Assembly (NCBI GenBank): GCA_963920765.1
Contig: OY987243.1
Span: 26,593,419-26,657,418, forward strand
Reading direction: 5' to 3'
DNA: 64,000 bases
Source: Ulota crispa
Taxonomy: Eukaryota > Streptophyta > Bryopsida > Orthotrichales > Orthotrichaceae
Made by a program: the position numbers and the translations under genes. The notes beneath the pieces are model-generated. The model did no database searches and was not told the DNA's origin. It saw nothing but the letters and a program-made list of their open reading frames with translations. Position 1 is the stretch's first letter. Each line of letters begins with the position of its first letter. Positions 35,125 to 48,640 of this stretch are shown here, one piece after another.

Positions 35125-38100
35125 ATGGCTACCGCCGACGGGGCTGCGGATCACCGCACGGTGTTCTGCAATGATCCCGATCCACTTCGAGACCGACAGT
35201 TCAAATTCATGGTAAACTCGGGGGAGGGAGATATTCTTGAAACGTGTTCTTCAATGTTCGATTGATCGCCTTTGGCGTTGGTTGTTGCTATGATCATTTT
35301 AAAATAAAAGCGGATCGTATAGTTTTTTGTTTATAGTTAGATTTGGTGAGAGTCAGTTTTGGCAATTAGGAGAGAGTTTTTGTTGAATTAATAAATGGTG
35401 ATATTCTTGAACGTGTTCGTCAATGTTGGATTGATCACTTTGGCGTTGGTTGCTATGATCATTTTAAAATAAAAGCGGATTGTAGTTCTTCTTTATATTT
35501 AGATTTGGTGAAATTCAGTTTGTGGCAATTAGGAGAGAGTTTTGTTGAATTAATTAATTAATAGCTATGACGTTGTTGTTTATTCTTAGTTTTGGATCGG
35601 TTATTTTCTTTCTTTCGGTGTTCCTTTGGTTTGTTATCGCGGTGGTATTACGAAGAACACAGGCGATTATTTCAGATTTGAGGTTTTTTGGATTATGTAT
35701 CTTGATATAACTAGTTTTGTGGTTTGGTCCTTTGGTTTTTCAGCATCTTGTGCTCTTGAGCTGTAGGATGTCAGACGTCGTATAAAGACGTTTGAAATTG
35801 ACGTTGAGCTCGATGGCGATACACTGTTACAGTTGCTCTGTCGGTGTTTAGAGACTCAATCCATTGCATGTTTGAGCCGGAACAATCACTTACAGAGCGC
35901 CAATTGTGTCGGGTCGAGGAATGGCTTGGTGATGCGATTGTATTTAGAATTGTCTTCAGCCGATTCCGTACAGTGTAAACTCTGATTTTCTTCATCTTCT
36001 GCTAACTTTGTTATAATCCTGTTGCAGGACAATTCGGTCTCGACGACGAAGTATAATTTGCTTACTTTTTTTCCGAAGGGCTTGTTTGAGCAGGTACCTA
36101 TTACAATGAGATTTTGCTTGCAGACTGCTTGCTGTTGTGAAAGAGATTGTTGGTTGATGGATGGATATGTAAGTGCTTCAGAGTCCAGTCTTTGTCTTTG
36201 TATCTATTAAAATTCTGAACAATAAGGCGGATGTATGGTGACCGAAACCTTATTGTATGCGGTTCACTGACGTGGTTACTGAATTTGATAAATTTATACG
36301 GACCACGATATGAAAGGCAGAATCATCGAAGAAGACGTTCCCCTGGCAAGAAAGTGGGATATGTTGATCTTTGATTATCGAGGTTTGGATATTATTGACA
36401 GTTTTTTTGTCGTTCTGTCGAATGCAGTTTCGACGCGTGGCTAATCTTTACTTTCTGATGATAGCAATCTTGTCAACAACTCCTGTCAGGTAAGGTGCTT
36501 GTAGGTCTCTTTGAGGTGGGTGGGTAATTGTATAGATTTTAAACAGCCTTGCTTTCGAACTGTGGAGTTGATTGCTTATATACTGCTGGAGGTTTTACTG
36601 CTTTTAGCATTGGTTTAAGAGCATTTGTGTTCATAGCCATTGTGGTGGGATGACGTTGATAGTAAATTACCATCGTGTCTGTTTAATTAGGTGGCTTTAT
36701 GTCATTATTGTTAAGATTGACACCAATTCGTGGCTTAGGGAGTTAAAGAATCTTATGTAAACACAAATTTGTACTGCTGAACAGGGTCATTACTTGTTTG
36801 TCTGTCGTAGTGGTGTTGTTGGGATGAGGCGATGGGTTTGTTGGGTGCAGTAAGGTTATCTTACTTTTCGATTGGATGCCTTATGGAAGTACCAAGGTGG
36901 GATCATCTTCATAATTGTAAACTTAAAATCGGATAGCTGACTAACAGTAAATCTCTGTCGATTTTCTTGGTTGTGTGTAGTCCCGTGCAGCCGATTACCA
37001 ATATTGTACCGCTGGTTCTGGTGCTCGGTGTATCACTTATCAAGGAGGCCTTTGAGGATCATGTAAGCATATGTCCGTAGGAGTTGGTTATTGTAGATAT
37101 TTCTGTCATTGGTGTAGTGAAGCAGCTCATATATGCGCTTAGCGAACTAATGGTTCTACTCTTGGGGTTTATTTCTCATTTTGAGGAATGCAATGCGATT
37201 GGTATAGAGCTACTTTTGTTTTTGAACATTTTTTACAGCTACTGATGTCACTCTTTATCTGCATGCACTACGGATGTCTCCCTGATTTCAGAAACGGTGG
37301 AAGAATGACAAGGTGGTGAATTTAAGCTTAGTTGATAGACTTGAGGGAAGGATGTGGTTGAGGGTCCCATGGAGCGATGTTAAAGTTGGTGATCTTGTCC
37401 GGGTAAGCCTCTTGGCCTATAAAGTGGCTGTTTAGTTGAAGTTGCGTGGGCTTTAGTGAACCACAAGGACGTAAAGAAAGTAAGCAGCACGTCAACTGAC
37501 GGAAACGGAGAATTGTTGGAGTACCTCATGTGGATTAGCTGATGCTGGCAGCTCTACTTATGAAGTGGAGGTCCTTTACCGACTATACTCGTCTTCTAAA
37601 CTTAGTTACTTATTCCCTCCGTCGCGTATTGAACTCTATGTTTCCTGGGACCTATATTTACAGGTATCTCAAGATCATTATTTTCCAGCAGATATGCTGT
37701 TACTGGCAAGCACAAATGCAGATGGAATCTGCTACATCGAGGTAAGGTCTTGTGAATATTTTTCTTTTTCATTGGAGTCGTGCTTGTCGATATTTTCCTG
37801 AGTACTCGTTGATGAGTCGGACTTTGTCCACTTAGTGATCTCAACGATCAATATTGCAAGTATCCGTTCAGCCTAGCCTGTTGAAAGTTGATCCGGATGA
37901 AGGTGCCCTGGACTATCGAGTATTCCCAGAAAAACCATTATTTACTGATGTGACCTTGCCTTTTATTCAGGCATGCTAATTCTGCATATTTCCAAATTTA
38001 ATAGTTTGAGGCACTTGGAATTCCAGTTCCATGATTTAAAATTCTAAAAGCCCTTTACCCATCCCCAGAATGTCCCTCCAGTGTAGCATTTTTGGCCCCT

Positions 38101-41100
38101 TAGATTTCATTTTGTTGCTCAAATGCCCTCGTCTTTCTCTCTTAACTGATGGAATACCTATACATTCTCTTTTAACTGTTTCTATGTTCAAATGGAAATT
38201 TGTACCTGGTTTCAAGACAAAAGCATGGTGCTCCAACTAGCTTTAGCGTGTTATACAGTTCCTAGACAAACTCAGTTTTCCTATCTTTCTATTCAGGACG
38301 GGTCCATTGTTTATCTTTCGTATTCCGATAGGGGAGATGTAACTGCACTTATGCATGCCCAAGTCCCTCGGCTGTGTTGTATAATGGTTTGTACTTATTT
38401 TGTTACTGGTACTTGATGCACTGGATGGCGAGGTAGATTTTATGTTTGGCTGAAAAAAATCATATCATTGAAAGACATTTCTATTAGTGCTGGACTTTCA
38501 CCTACCAGTGCAAATGCAGTGTCCAATATGAGAGATTGGCATGATATCTTAAATACTCTTATCGATCTATTTTTGCGGCACTAAATATGTCTTTATACGC
38601 TTATTATTTCGGTTTACCTTGACATAGATACTCCATATGTCTTAAACGAGTGACGGTCGTGCTGACGTTGTACACACAGACGTAGTGCAATGCATTCTGG
38701 TTTGATGTTAATCTTTACGAAATGTTGGGGGTACGTCGGGGCCTTATAATTGGATTTTGTTGCATTCAGACCTCCAACTTGGATGGAGAAACCAATCTCA
38801 AGATCAGGAAAGCACTTGAGCGGACTTGGGATTATATTGATGAAAAGAAAGCTGTGGAATTCAAAGGTATTGTTAACCTGCTGAATGAATGTCGTGACTA
38901 TTTCTCCGGTACATTTGGCACTGTGAGCCACCTCTCAACGTCAATCTATGTTCTTCTGTGCGAGTGAAAGTTGCCAACTTTGTTTCGAAATTTAGGTTTT
39001 TTTGACATAATTTCTGTCTACTGTGCCATGCCTCCTGGCTGTATTTGTAGTCTACTAACGCCTTAATTCCATTGTTTCTTTATGCGGCAGGCGTAGTCAC
39101 CTGTGAACACCCAAATAATGCACTGTACACGTTCACCGGCAACCTTGAAATTAGCAAGCAAATCATTCCTATTACACCAAATCAGATTCTTCTCCGAGTG
39201 AGTTTGATTTTACATTACTTTTCTGGGTTGCTCAAAATTTAGCAAGTGTTCTTGCTGCAGCAAATAGTTCGGTTTTGTACTCCTTATGAGCTTTCTTGTG
39301 TGCTTGGCAGGGATGTAGCTTACGAAACACCACTGCTATTGTTGGTGTGGCTATATTCACCGGGCACGAGACAAAGGTTAGTTAGGGTGCTTGCATACTG
39401 CGACACGGGTTGACTTAATGATCTTTCTTTGTGGAACTAACAATTGTTACAAGTCCCATGCGTTGTCTAGGTGACCCTGGATTGAGTTAGCTTGTGTATA
39501 TAATATTTTTCATCATGTTCTGCTGTCTCTGCATGTTAAGGTGGCTTTTGTTGTCTAGAACGTGGAGCGCCTGCTCTTTGACATGCACAATAATCGATTG
39601 CATTTCTTTGTTCACAGGTGATGATGAATTCGATGGATGTACCATCTAAGCGTAGCACACTGGAGCTCAAGCTTGATATGCTCATTTTGCTGCTATTCGG
39701 CATCTTATTCACAATATGTTTTATTGGAGCTATAGGCAGGTTGGAACTTATTTTCAATAGTTTTGTATGTTTGTTGTCGGACTCTTGTATATCTTTTTTG
39801 CTTTTCCCTGTTCGTGTGTCTAGTTACTTTTAATTTCACCACTTCTTATTTAACTTGCTATAAACATTCACACAATTTCGTAGATAGAAACCTTCTAATA
39901 CAGTTTCTAATGCCTGGAGCGCGTTAGATTTGTACGAAGTAATGATTTTTGGGCTTAAACTCGTTGAACATTTTAGATGTCCTTTCAAAGTACGCATTCA
40001 TGAGTAAAGATCAAATTTCAGTATTGCTCTAAACAAAATGGATGGTTCCGTCATTTTTGCAGCGGCGTTTTCATCGACACGGAATATTGGTATTTGGGAT
40101 TAACTCTACCTGGAATTGAAGGGCAGTACGATCCTGGGAATAGGGTTTTGGTAAGATAGATTCCACTTTTGTTGCCTTTTGTTTTGTATATTACTTCGCA
40201 ACTTTTAATTGCTTACACAGAAATGATCCTTTTTTGAAGAATCCTTGTTCTCTCCGTTCATGATAGTGGTTTAGAGCATTTGTCTGGACGTGTTAGAGAT
40301 TTAAAAAAATTTGAAGCTTGCAATCGAGAGAGGAATTGTAGTTTCACAATGTAATGGATCGTGTGCGTTGCCTAATTCCATTGCTAAATGCGGTGAACAG
40401 GTGGCTGTTCTGACGTTTTTCACGCTTTTGACACTGTACGCAAATATCATTCCGATTTCTCTATACGTGTCCATTGAGGTAAATGGCCTGTACTTTTGGA
40501 CAAAACTGAGTAAGGTCACTGCATCAGTGTTGAGTTGGTGCTTATTTTATTTCTTAATTTGCTATAATGATTGTGTGTCTAATGATTGTTTTGCTTGTCT
40601 CCATGTCACCTGTTATTTATGTGTAGTCAACAGAAATGTAATTGTACATCTTCTGTATTCTTCTGCAGATGATCAAGTTCATACAGTCAAACATGTTTAT
40701 CAATAATGATTTATCCATGTTTCACAAAGAGAGTAATACACCTGCCTTAGCACGCACATCAAACCTGAACGAGGAGCTGGGCCAGGTCAAATACTTTTGC
40801 AACATTCATTCCTGTTTTCATCGATGACTATTTGACTAACAAATTTCTTAAATGTACTGGCTGCTCTAATTTCTTCCTATGTATTCTGCAGATAGAATAC
40901 ATCTTCTCAGATAAGACAGGCACTTTGACGAGAAATTTGATGGAGTTCTTCAAGTGCTCTATTGCCGGAAACATGTATGGCACTGGGATTACTGAAATTC
41001 AAAGAGCAGCGGCTCTTCGAGTCGGTGTTCCGCTTGAAGAGGTATAAATACGTGAATTCGTTTACTGGAAGTCATTTTTCAGTCTATTTCCTGTTTCCTA

Positions 41101-44100
41101 CGTCTCTGGAATGAATCGTTTGTTGGATCTATTGTTATTTCGTTTGACTTATTGTTATTTCCGCAACTTTGAAATTTCCAGAAGAGTTGATTAGGATTGT
41201 CTTGAAGCTATGACCATTACGCCGTAGCAGCTTCATTCAGGTCATGTGTTTATGATATTGTTTATATGCCTGTTTTTGATAGTTTACAATATATCTTTAG
41301 TTAAGGTTTTCAGTAAAGATACAGGGGCTATGTATAATGTAATGTTAGGACCTATGTCGACAAATTGCACTTCACATTCGAGGTGGACTAGATTTTTATA
41401 TAAGGTTCAAAATAGTTTTCTTAATTTTCTCTTCTATTCGCTAATTCATATCCTTTTTTTTGGATCAATTCAGATTCCAAGATCAGAAGATGCTAAATGG
41501 GAGAAAGGCTTCAATTTTGATGATAGGAGACTCATGAAAGGCCGATGGCGCAACGAAAAGAATTCAGATGTTTACATGGTAATCCATGGTTTCTGACCAT
41601 TCATGATTCATAGGCTGATCGGGTGATCACTTTATAATTTCAGAGTTGTACTTATGAATTGTACTTTCAATGACAAAACTGTGTATTATTGGTAGTATTT
41701 TCGTTTTAGTGCCCCGCAGTGGATCTGACGCAATAAACGACGACGTGCTATGTAGGGATGATTCAGTGATTTGTATATGTGGTATAAATTCTGGAAATCT
41801 GTAAAAGCGCACTACATACATTTAATGTTCCACTTATTTCTCAAAGCAAAATGTTTGTGCGGTGTTATATTGGTGAGTATCGTAGTCATGGACATACGAG
41901 ACTCCGCAATCTTTTGTGTTCGGGTAGTTAATGATTTCTTTGTTCTTTGACAGTTGGTCCGCTCTCGTTTCTATTTGCAGGAATTTTTCAGATGCTTAGC
42001 TATATGTCATACTGTGCTTCCCGAGGGCGGAGAGACGCCGGATGAAACCACTTATCAAGCAGCCTCTCCTGATGAGGCTGCACTAGTTACAGCCGCTAAA
42101 AATTTCGGTTTCTTCTTCTACGCGTAAGAACTTCTCTTGAATGTCTTATTGAGTTTGTCTGTCAAGTCTGAGGGTTTTGTTTCTCGGGTAATTATAGATT
42201 GGATAATGTGCACCAGTTTAGTTAATGTTTTATGATGGAATGCTTTCCTTTTCATATCATATAGCGTTTTTCCAGTTCTTATTGCGCCTAATGGACCTGA
42301 GTTTATGCACAGTATGGATGATGTTGTTCAAATAATTCTAGAATAGGTGAGATAAAAGTGATGTGAAGGAGGGTGACTTCGCATCCAATGTATATAATCA
42401 ATGATTTTTGTACGTGCCAGGCGTTCACCTACCGCAATTCGTGTTCGAGAAGCTCATGTTGAGAAGCTGAACAAATTGTCTGAAATGGAATATGAAATTT
42501 TACACGTGTTGGAGTTCAACAGGTTTGTTTACCGAAGACTACCTACATGGCTGCCTTCTTTTCCTAACCTCTGTCGATTTTACAGGTTCATTATTGAGTA
42601 TAGTAGTTGTCGTGTCTTGTATTGTTCTGTTCTACAAACGGACTTGCACTTTTGAACTGCGTAATTATGAACGACTGTTTCTGATACGTTCGTCTTTTTC
42701 TGGTGGCATCATGGTTGGCGAGACAGCACTCGAAAGCGACAGTCTGTAATATGTCGATATCCAGATGGTCAACTTATACTATATTGCAAAGTAAGTCAGC
42801 CATTTTGAGGTTGCCCTCATAGCTTGGAGAACAGACTTTAATGCTAATACTGCTGAGGCATTCTATTTAATTTTATCTGCAAGCTTTACCTTCTAGAATT
42901 GCTGTTCTATTCGCCCATTGAATTCTTATTTCACGCGTTGATTGAAAACTGTGGTCATTGATCCAACGTCTCTTTGATAAACATGAAGCTACATTTTGAG
43001 TTCTACGTCGATGGTACTGCGTATTTCTAGGGTGTAATAAATTTGCAAATATTGTTCGTCTACCTACGCATTTTTAAGTTTCATTTGTAGGTAAAATTTT
43101 GCTGAATTATTGCTTTCGAAACGTCCTCCGTTTAATGCGGAACATTCGGGGGTACTGTGAGGCGGAACGTGGAGACTTACTGATAATGACTTCCTGCCGT
43201 GCAGGGCGCTGATTCGGTGATATACGAAAGAATGGCAGAAGGTGCTGTTAACCAGTATAAGGAAGCCACGCGAGATCATCTTGAAAAGTTCGGCGCTGAC
43301 GGGCTTCGAACCTTGTGTTTGGCCTATCGCCGCTTGACTGCCGACGTCTATGAAAGTTGGAACGAAAAATTCATTCAGGCCAAATCAGCACTTCGAGACA
43401 GGGAAAAGAAAATCGACGAGGTACGTAATGATTGAACCAGGACTACCGGCTTTGTTGACAGCTATCGAAGGTGCTCTTTTGTGAGTCCTCAAGCTAAGAT
43501 CCTCGGATGTTTTCATAGATGCTAGTATCCGTACTCAGATTTTGAAAAGATGATCCGATTTTTTCTCAACATCCATTTGATCGCATTGGTCAGACAACCA
43601 AGCAACTGATACGATATTAGTTAATGGCGGTCTTATGTGTGCAGTTATGGGTTGCTTCTTAAGGTGGCACTGCTCGTCGGAGAGTCTTTTTATTTTACAA
43701 ATACTTCTGCTCATCTAATTATGTCGTTAACAATCAATCTTATGCAGGTTGCTGAGTTCATCGAGGTAGATCTAATTTTACTGGGATGCACTGCAATTGA
43801 AGATAAACTGCAGGATGGAGTTCCGAACTGCATAGAAACCCTTTCAAGGGCGGGCATTAAGATATGGATGTTGACCGGTGACAAATTGGAAACGGCCATC
43901 AATATTGCATATGGTGCTTTTCTTACTTCGTATTACTTACGATGCAAGGCCAGAGCATTGTGTTTCTGATCTGAATGATTGACCCGCTATTGTGTTTTTC
44001 ATTTTGGTCAAATTGAATGTGATTCTTCAGTTAGTTTAAGGGGTTACTATCAAATGAGTACTGAACACTGTTGTTATCGATGTGCAGCTTGTAGTCTTGT

Positions 44101-47100
44101 TAGCAATGAGATGAAACAGTTCATTTTGAATTCCGATGTGAAGGAGATTCGAGATGTTGAAGAGAGGGTATGGTGCCTCGTCATACTGCTTTGTCATGTT
44201 TGGGATTGCTTGTATAGATATTGGTAGTTGCCTACTCTAGCATGAGAATACAGTCTTGCTTATTGCATTAAATTTCTTTCTGGGTCTTCAAATGATTTGA
44301 ATTTTTGAATGCAGGGTGATGCTTTAACGACTGCACAAGCTGTTAGTGCCCTCGTAAAGCAGCGCATGGAGAACTATCTAGTTGAAGCTGAGCGTGTGCC
44401 GGAGGGTATGGATATGGCACTCGTTATAGATGGAAGGTGTCTTATGTATGCTTTGGATCCGCTCGGGCTTCGGGGAACACTCCTCAAGCTATGTATGATG
44501 TGCAAGGCTGTGGTTTGTTGTCGAGTTTCACCTTTGCAGAAAGCGCAGGTATTCTTCTGAGTCGATCTTTCTTGGCACACACTGCAGGTATTCAGCGCAG
44601 CTAAGTATCATTGGATATAACCGTGGTGCATCAGTTCACGTAGATATGCCTATTTTGAAAGGAACTTCGAAGGATTTGCAATTGTCTCTCTCCTTCCTAT
44701 GGGTGTTTATAATAAGTCATGATTTGCAATTTTTGGTGGCACTATAAGATGTTTTCTCAATCCTGGGGCCGTTCTGCACATAAAGATTTGGAGACTCTCC
44801 TGGATGTTCCATTCTCTCAATCCTAGTAACAAATGCGTTGTGTTACATCTTATGATGTCTGGTGTTGCATATAGTGGAGCAGGTTTGAATGCTGCAATAA
44901 CTGTGGAGTGCCTTTTCCATGTAGGTCACAACTCTCATTAAAGATGATGCTAAGAAGATTACGTTGAGCATTGGTGATGGAGCGAATGACGTAAGCATGA
45001 TTCAGGCTGCTCATATTGGAGTTGGAATTAGTGGGCAAGAGGGAATGCAAGCTGTGATGGCGAGCGACTTTGCCATTGCCCAGTTTCGATTTCTGAAGGA
45101 CTTGCTTCTAGTGCATGGGAGATGGTCTTACATACGGATAACCAAGGTGGGTAAGAAAACTTCCAGTGTTTTTGTGTTTGCTGACACGAAGTTTGTTACG
45201 ACGCGATAATGACAAACACAGATGCATTTTCTTCATTAACTGTATTACTATTTATTCTAAAACGAAAATCAGTTCGATGGGTTTTTCGTTTACGGATGAA
45301 GTTTCACGGATGTAGAATTGTTTCCTTCCTAGGGAGCAGACTATGACCTATATTGAAATCATTTGGATGAAATCCGCACCGGTTTGTAGGACATCCTAAA
45401 GATGAAATATTATATTTAGGTAAGACAATCGTGAGTTTAGGTGGTGGCCATGTGAGCACTTATCTAAAAACTCGACTATCGTTTGCGGAATGCTTAGATT
45501 TGAGTGCTCAAATGTCTCACAGCTGGATTGCTGGAATATTTTCTTGCTCTACTGTAGTGCCAGACCATCTTACAAGCACGATTTTCATTTTCCGAGGAGT
45601 ACTGACTTATCTTTGAAACTACGATCTGGTAGGTAGTAGGTGTTTCTACTTGTTGATGCCGTTGTTTCTGACATTTGTAGCATGTTACAACTAACTGCTG
45701 ATTTATGAATCTCGATTTCTAACACCCTCTGTTATGTAAGAATAAAAATGGCTAACAATGTTACTTGAATGACCATTAATGTATGTCAGCTTCTAAATAT
45801 CCGATTCTTTGGTATGCCTGATATCAGGTAGTTGCCTATTTCTTTTATAAGAATTTGGCTTTCACACTCACCCAATTCTGGTTCACACTCTACACGGGAT
45901 TCTCGGGTCAACGCTTTTATGACGATTGGTTTCAGTCGCTGTATAACGTTCTCTTCACCGCGCTTCCTGTGATTGTTGTCGGCATCTTTGACCAGGTATA
46001 TCTCCTGTTTGTTTCCATGCGTTCTTTCCAAATTTGGTTTGATTTGTTGGAATTCGTGTATGTTATTTGTACTGGTTACAATCAGTCTAATTGTTAATTA
46101 ACCAGGGATGTTGTATTTTCTTAAATACATCTTATAGTTGGGTATTTGTTCCGACTGCAGGTCGTAGTTTTTCTCTTTACTGTGTCACTTTTGAATTTTA
46201 GAATTGTTTTTCTTGTGCTTATCTTCTGCCTGATCTATGGCAGGACGTAAGTGCCACGACGTCAAAGAGATATCCTGAGCTTTATCAAGCAGGAATTCAA
46301 AACCTGTTTTTTACGTGGCGTGTGATTATCCTGTGGCTGATTAGTGCCACCTACCAGTCGCTCGTGTTCTTCTACTTCCCTGTTACTGCTGCTCAGAGTC
46401 CTCAGAATTATTCAGCAAGAATGCTTGGAGTTTGGGATGTGTCTACGCTTGCTTACACTTGTATATTATCAACCGTCAATCTGCGTCTTATGATGGCTTC
46501 TTCATCACTGAACAAGTGGCACCTTGTTGGCGTTGGCGGAAGTATTGGAGGGTGGTTTATCTTTGTTTCCATTTACTCCGGGATCCAAGTTAGCTTCATA
46601 CAGGTATTGTTAGTTACACCGTTCCTCTTGATGAACGCCATCTATTGAGCTCTGATCGTGTTCTGGCCAACTGTTGACTAACCACTTATTGCTTGAGTGA
46701 CCATTCACTCAATAACTATTTGATATAGGCTCCAGGATGCACAATTTAACACATGGAGTTCATTTACTCTCTGACATACCATTTTGTTTTACATTGAAGC
46801 ATGGAGCACATTAACAAAACGGTGTAATGAGTTCTGTGGTTGGAAGTTTACAGATTCGTGAGTCGTGCAGGCTATTCAAACTGGCGTGCTGTATGTTTAT
46901 TAATATAATTCGGAATTTCTTGGACGTTTTTTTGTGCAGGAAAACATTTACTGGGTGATGTTTACTTTGTTAGCCACCTGGTACTTCTGGTTTCTCCTGT
47001 TGCTGGTTCCAATTGTAGCTTTGTCGGGGGATCTTCTGGTTTTATTGTAAGCTTATCTCCCTTTAGTTGGAATTTTTTTTATTCTACTTTTAAAGCTTGA

Positions 47101-48270
47101 TTATTTCTACGAATCTTTAACTGTGTAGCACTTTTGGACTTTTAACAAGATCGTTCTATATGTTCAAAATTATGGGGAAAATTTCATGGATACCCTTGAA
47201 GTTTGCAATATTTTCATAGATACCCCTGCTTTTTCAAAAATTTCACAAATACCCTTGGACCAAAAAACTTACGCATTTATTTGTTCTGCTTGTACTTTCT
47301 TCATGACCAATGTTGAAGAAGGGAATGTAATGAAACAAAAAAGAAACAACGTGCGCACAAAGAAAGAAGGGAAGTGGCATGCACAACAAAACAAACGCCT
47401 GAAATTTTTGGTCCATACAAGTGTATTTGTGAAGTTTCTAAAAAAACAGGAGTATCTATGAAAATATTGCAAGCTTCAGGGGTATTCATGAAGTTTTCCC
47501 CAAAATTTTTACCTGTAAGGTAGGAGCACCCATAAGCGTGAAATTGATGAACTTTGAAAAAAAATAGCGGTAAGGTAGGAAGAGGAAATTAAAAGTATTG
47601 GCATCAATTTGAAAGTTCCAGTTGCAAGCATTTGTTCACAAAGATTTTTCAAAGTCCAAAATCACTGAAAATGTGTAGTTGTGTAGGATATGTCTTAGTG
47701 TGCTCATACGTTCATAATACTAACTTGAGTTCTTAAATAGTGAGATGTAGCACTCGTAATCATCACTTTGTCACCCACAACCAATATATGTCAGTCATTG
47801 ATAAGTCTGACACAGTAGTCTCGGGGAGGGGTGCTCCTACCCTTAGATGGTTTGTAGTGAATACTTTTCACGTTGCCTTGGGATACTAGAGCTCGCTCTG
47901 AATTAAGTTTTGGATTTGCTGTGAATGCAGTTTGCAGCGGTGGTTTTACCCTTACGACTTCCAAATCCTACAAGAGGAGTCTCGGAAGCACGGCAGCGGG
48001 GATGCTGAAGCCCGGCCAGAGCGGATGGCCATGCTTGAGTCTCATGAACTGACTCGGGAGGATCGGAGGAGAATTCAAATGGCACAGCTTCCGAAAGAAC
48101 GATCCAAACATACAGGGTTTTCATTTGATTCTCCTGGATATGAGTCGTTCTTCGCTGAGCAAGAGGGTGTGCCTCCTCCTGCTAAATCCTGGGACATTGC
48201 ACGCCGTGCTAGTATGAGACATCCACGTCCCAGCACTGCCTCTAAAGCTAGAAGATTCCTTTACAAGTAG
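35125..48270 (+). CDS. ALA3: P4-type phospholipid flippase, ALA3 type (complete, 27 exons, 1205 residues)
   Basis: ATP-driven lipid flippase moving phospholipids to the cytosolic leaflet; plant ALA3 proteins act in Golgi/endosomal trafficking with an ALIS (CDC50) partner. Exons: 35125-35211, 36028-36093, 36428-36489, 36981-37062, 37292-37402, 37664-37741, 38770-38866, 39091-39197, 39311-39376, 39618-39739, 40063-40150, 40401-40478, 40669-40785, 40892-41041, 41474-41578, 41981-42123, 42421-42522, 42727-42790, 43205-43420, 43748-43913, 44088-44167, 44315-44548, 44925-45146, 45828-45995, 46244-46603, 46940-47046, 47931-48270. All are GT-AG and in phase. Landmarks: [16 protein letters not shown] near residue 40, actuator DGET 167-170, TM4 PISL 340-343, phosphorylation DKTGT with Asp394, nucleotide-site KGAD 575-578, TGDK 690-693, hinge GDGAND 824-829, then C-terminal TM5-10. 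The C-tail keeps [20 protein letters not shown] and [11 protein letters not shown], diagnostic of the ALA3 clade; length is close to the Arabidopsis protein (about 1213). No missing catalytic residue. First ATG of this frame chosen because the family N-terminus (TVFCND) follows directly. Confidence 0.97.
35231..35560 (+). repeat. 170-bp tandem duplication in flippase intron 1
   Basis: ATATTCTTGA occurs at 35231 and 35401, and the following about 160 bases repeat in order (GTGTTC.TCAATGTT, GGCGTTGGTTG, CTATGATCATTTTAAAATAA, AGATTTGGTGA, GGCAATTAGGAGAGAGTTTT, GTTGAATTAAT). The copies differ by about a dozen changes and small gaps. Confidence 0.85.
47174..47501. mobile_element. Mutator-like fold-back MITE, copy B1 (328 bp) in the last flippase intron
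   Basis: GGGGAAAATTTCATGGATAC at the left, GTATTCATGAAGTTTTCCCC at the right; arms pair through TTGAAGTTTGCAATATTTTC, CACAAATACCCTTGGACC and their complements. The centre carries GAAGGGAAGTGGCATGCACA. Flanks (CAAAATTAT and AAAATTTTT) are only loosely similar, so the duplication has decayed or boundaries are off by a base. Confidence 0.75.
47516..47845. mobile_element. putative fold-back element E1 (about 330 bp)
   Basis: TAAGGTAGGAGCACCC at the left and GGGTGCTCCTACCCTTA at the right form a 16-17 bp inverted repeat. Termini resemble the E2/E3 elements (TAAGGTA(A/G)GAGGC), but the interior does not clearly match them. It lies 14 bp from B1, so two MITEs fill most of the 884-bp last intron. 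Confidence 0.5.
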
Positions 48271-48640
48271 TTGCTAGTAGCATCCCCATGGTAGGAAGTA
48301 TTTAGTCTTTTTTTTTGTGTAAATTTCACTCACACAGGAATTTTACAAGTCGCCAGTTTTGAGGGTGCCGTCATTCGCCTCAGGATTCTGAAAGGTTTGA
48401 ACCCCTCCAACCCATTGATAAACCTTCTGTTTTTGTTTGTATTGGCTCGATCTAATTTAGTACAGCTTGCTTAGGTGGAAAACCTGTAAGTTCGTATACA
48501 TCAAGAACGTATCCCGTACAGTACAGTAGCAGTTTTCATTTAGTTGAGAAGTACACTGATTTATCCTATGACCGAGGGTAATCAATGACACTTATAAAAG
48601 ATTTTTTGGGAGAATTAGTACAGTCATATTTTAATCTGCA

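Noticed and set aside
34703-35154. frames on both strands of the flippase leader
   Set aside because: GC-rich 5' leader with few stops; none has family motifs, and the flippase start at 35125 explains the region.
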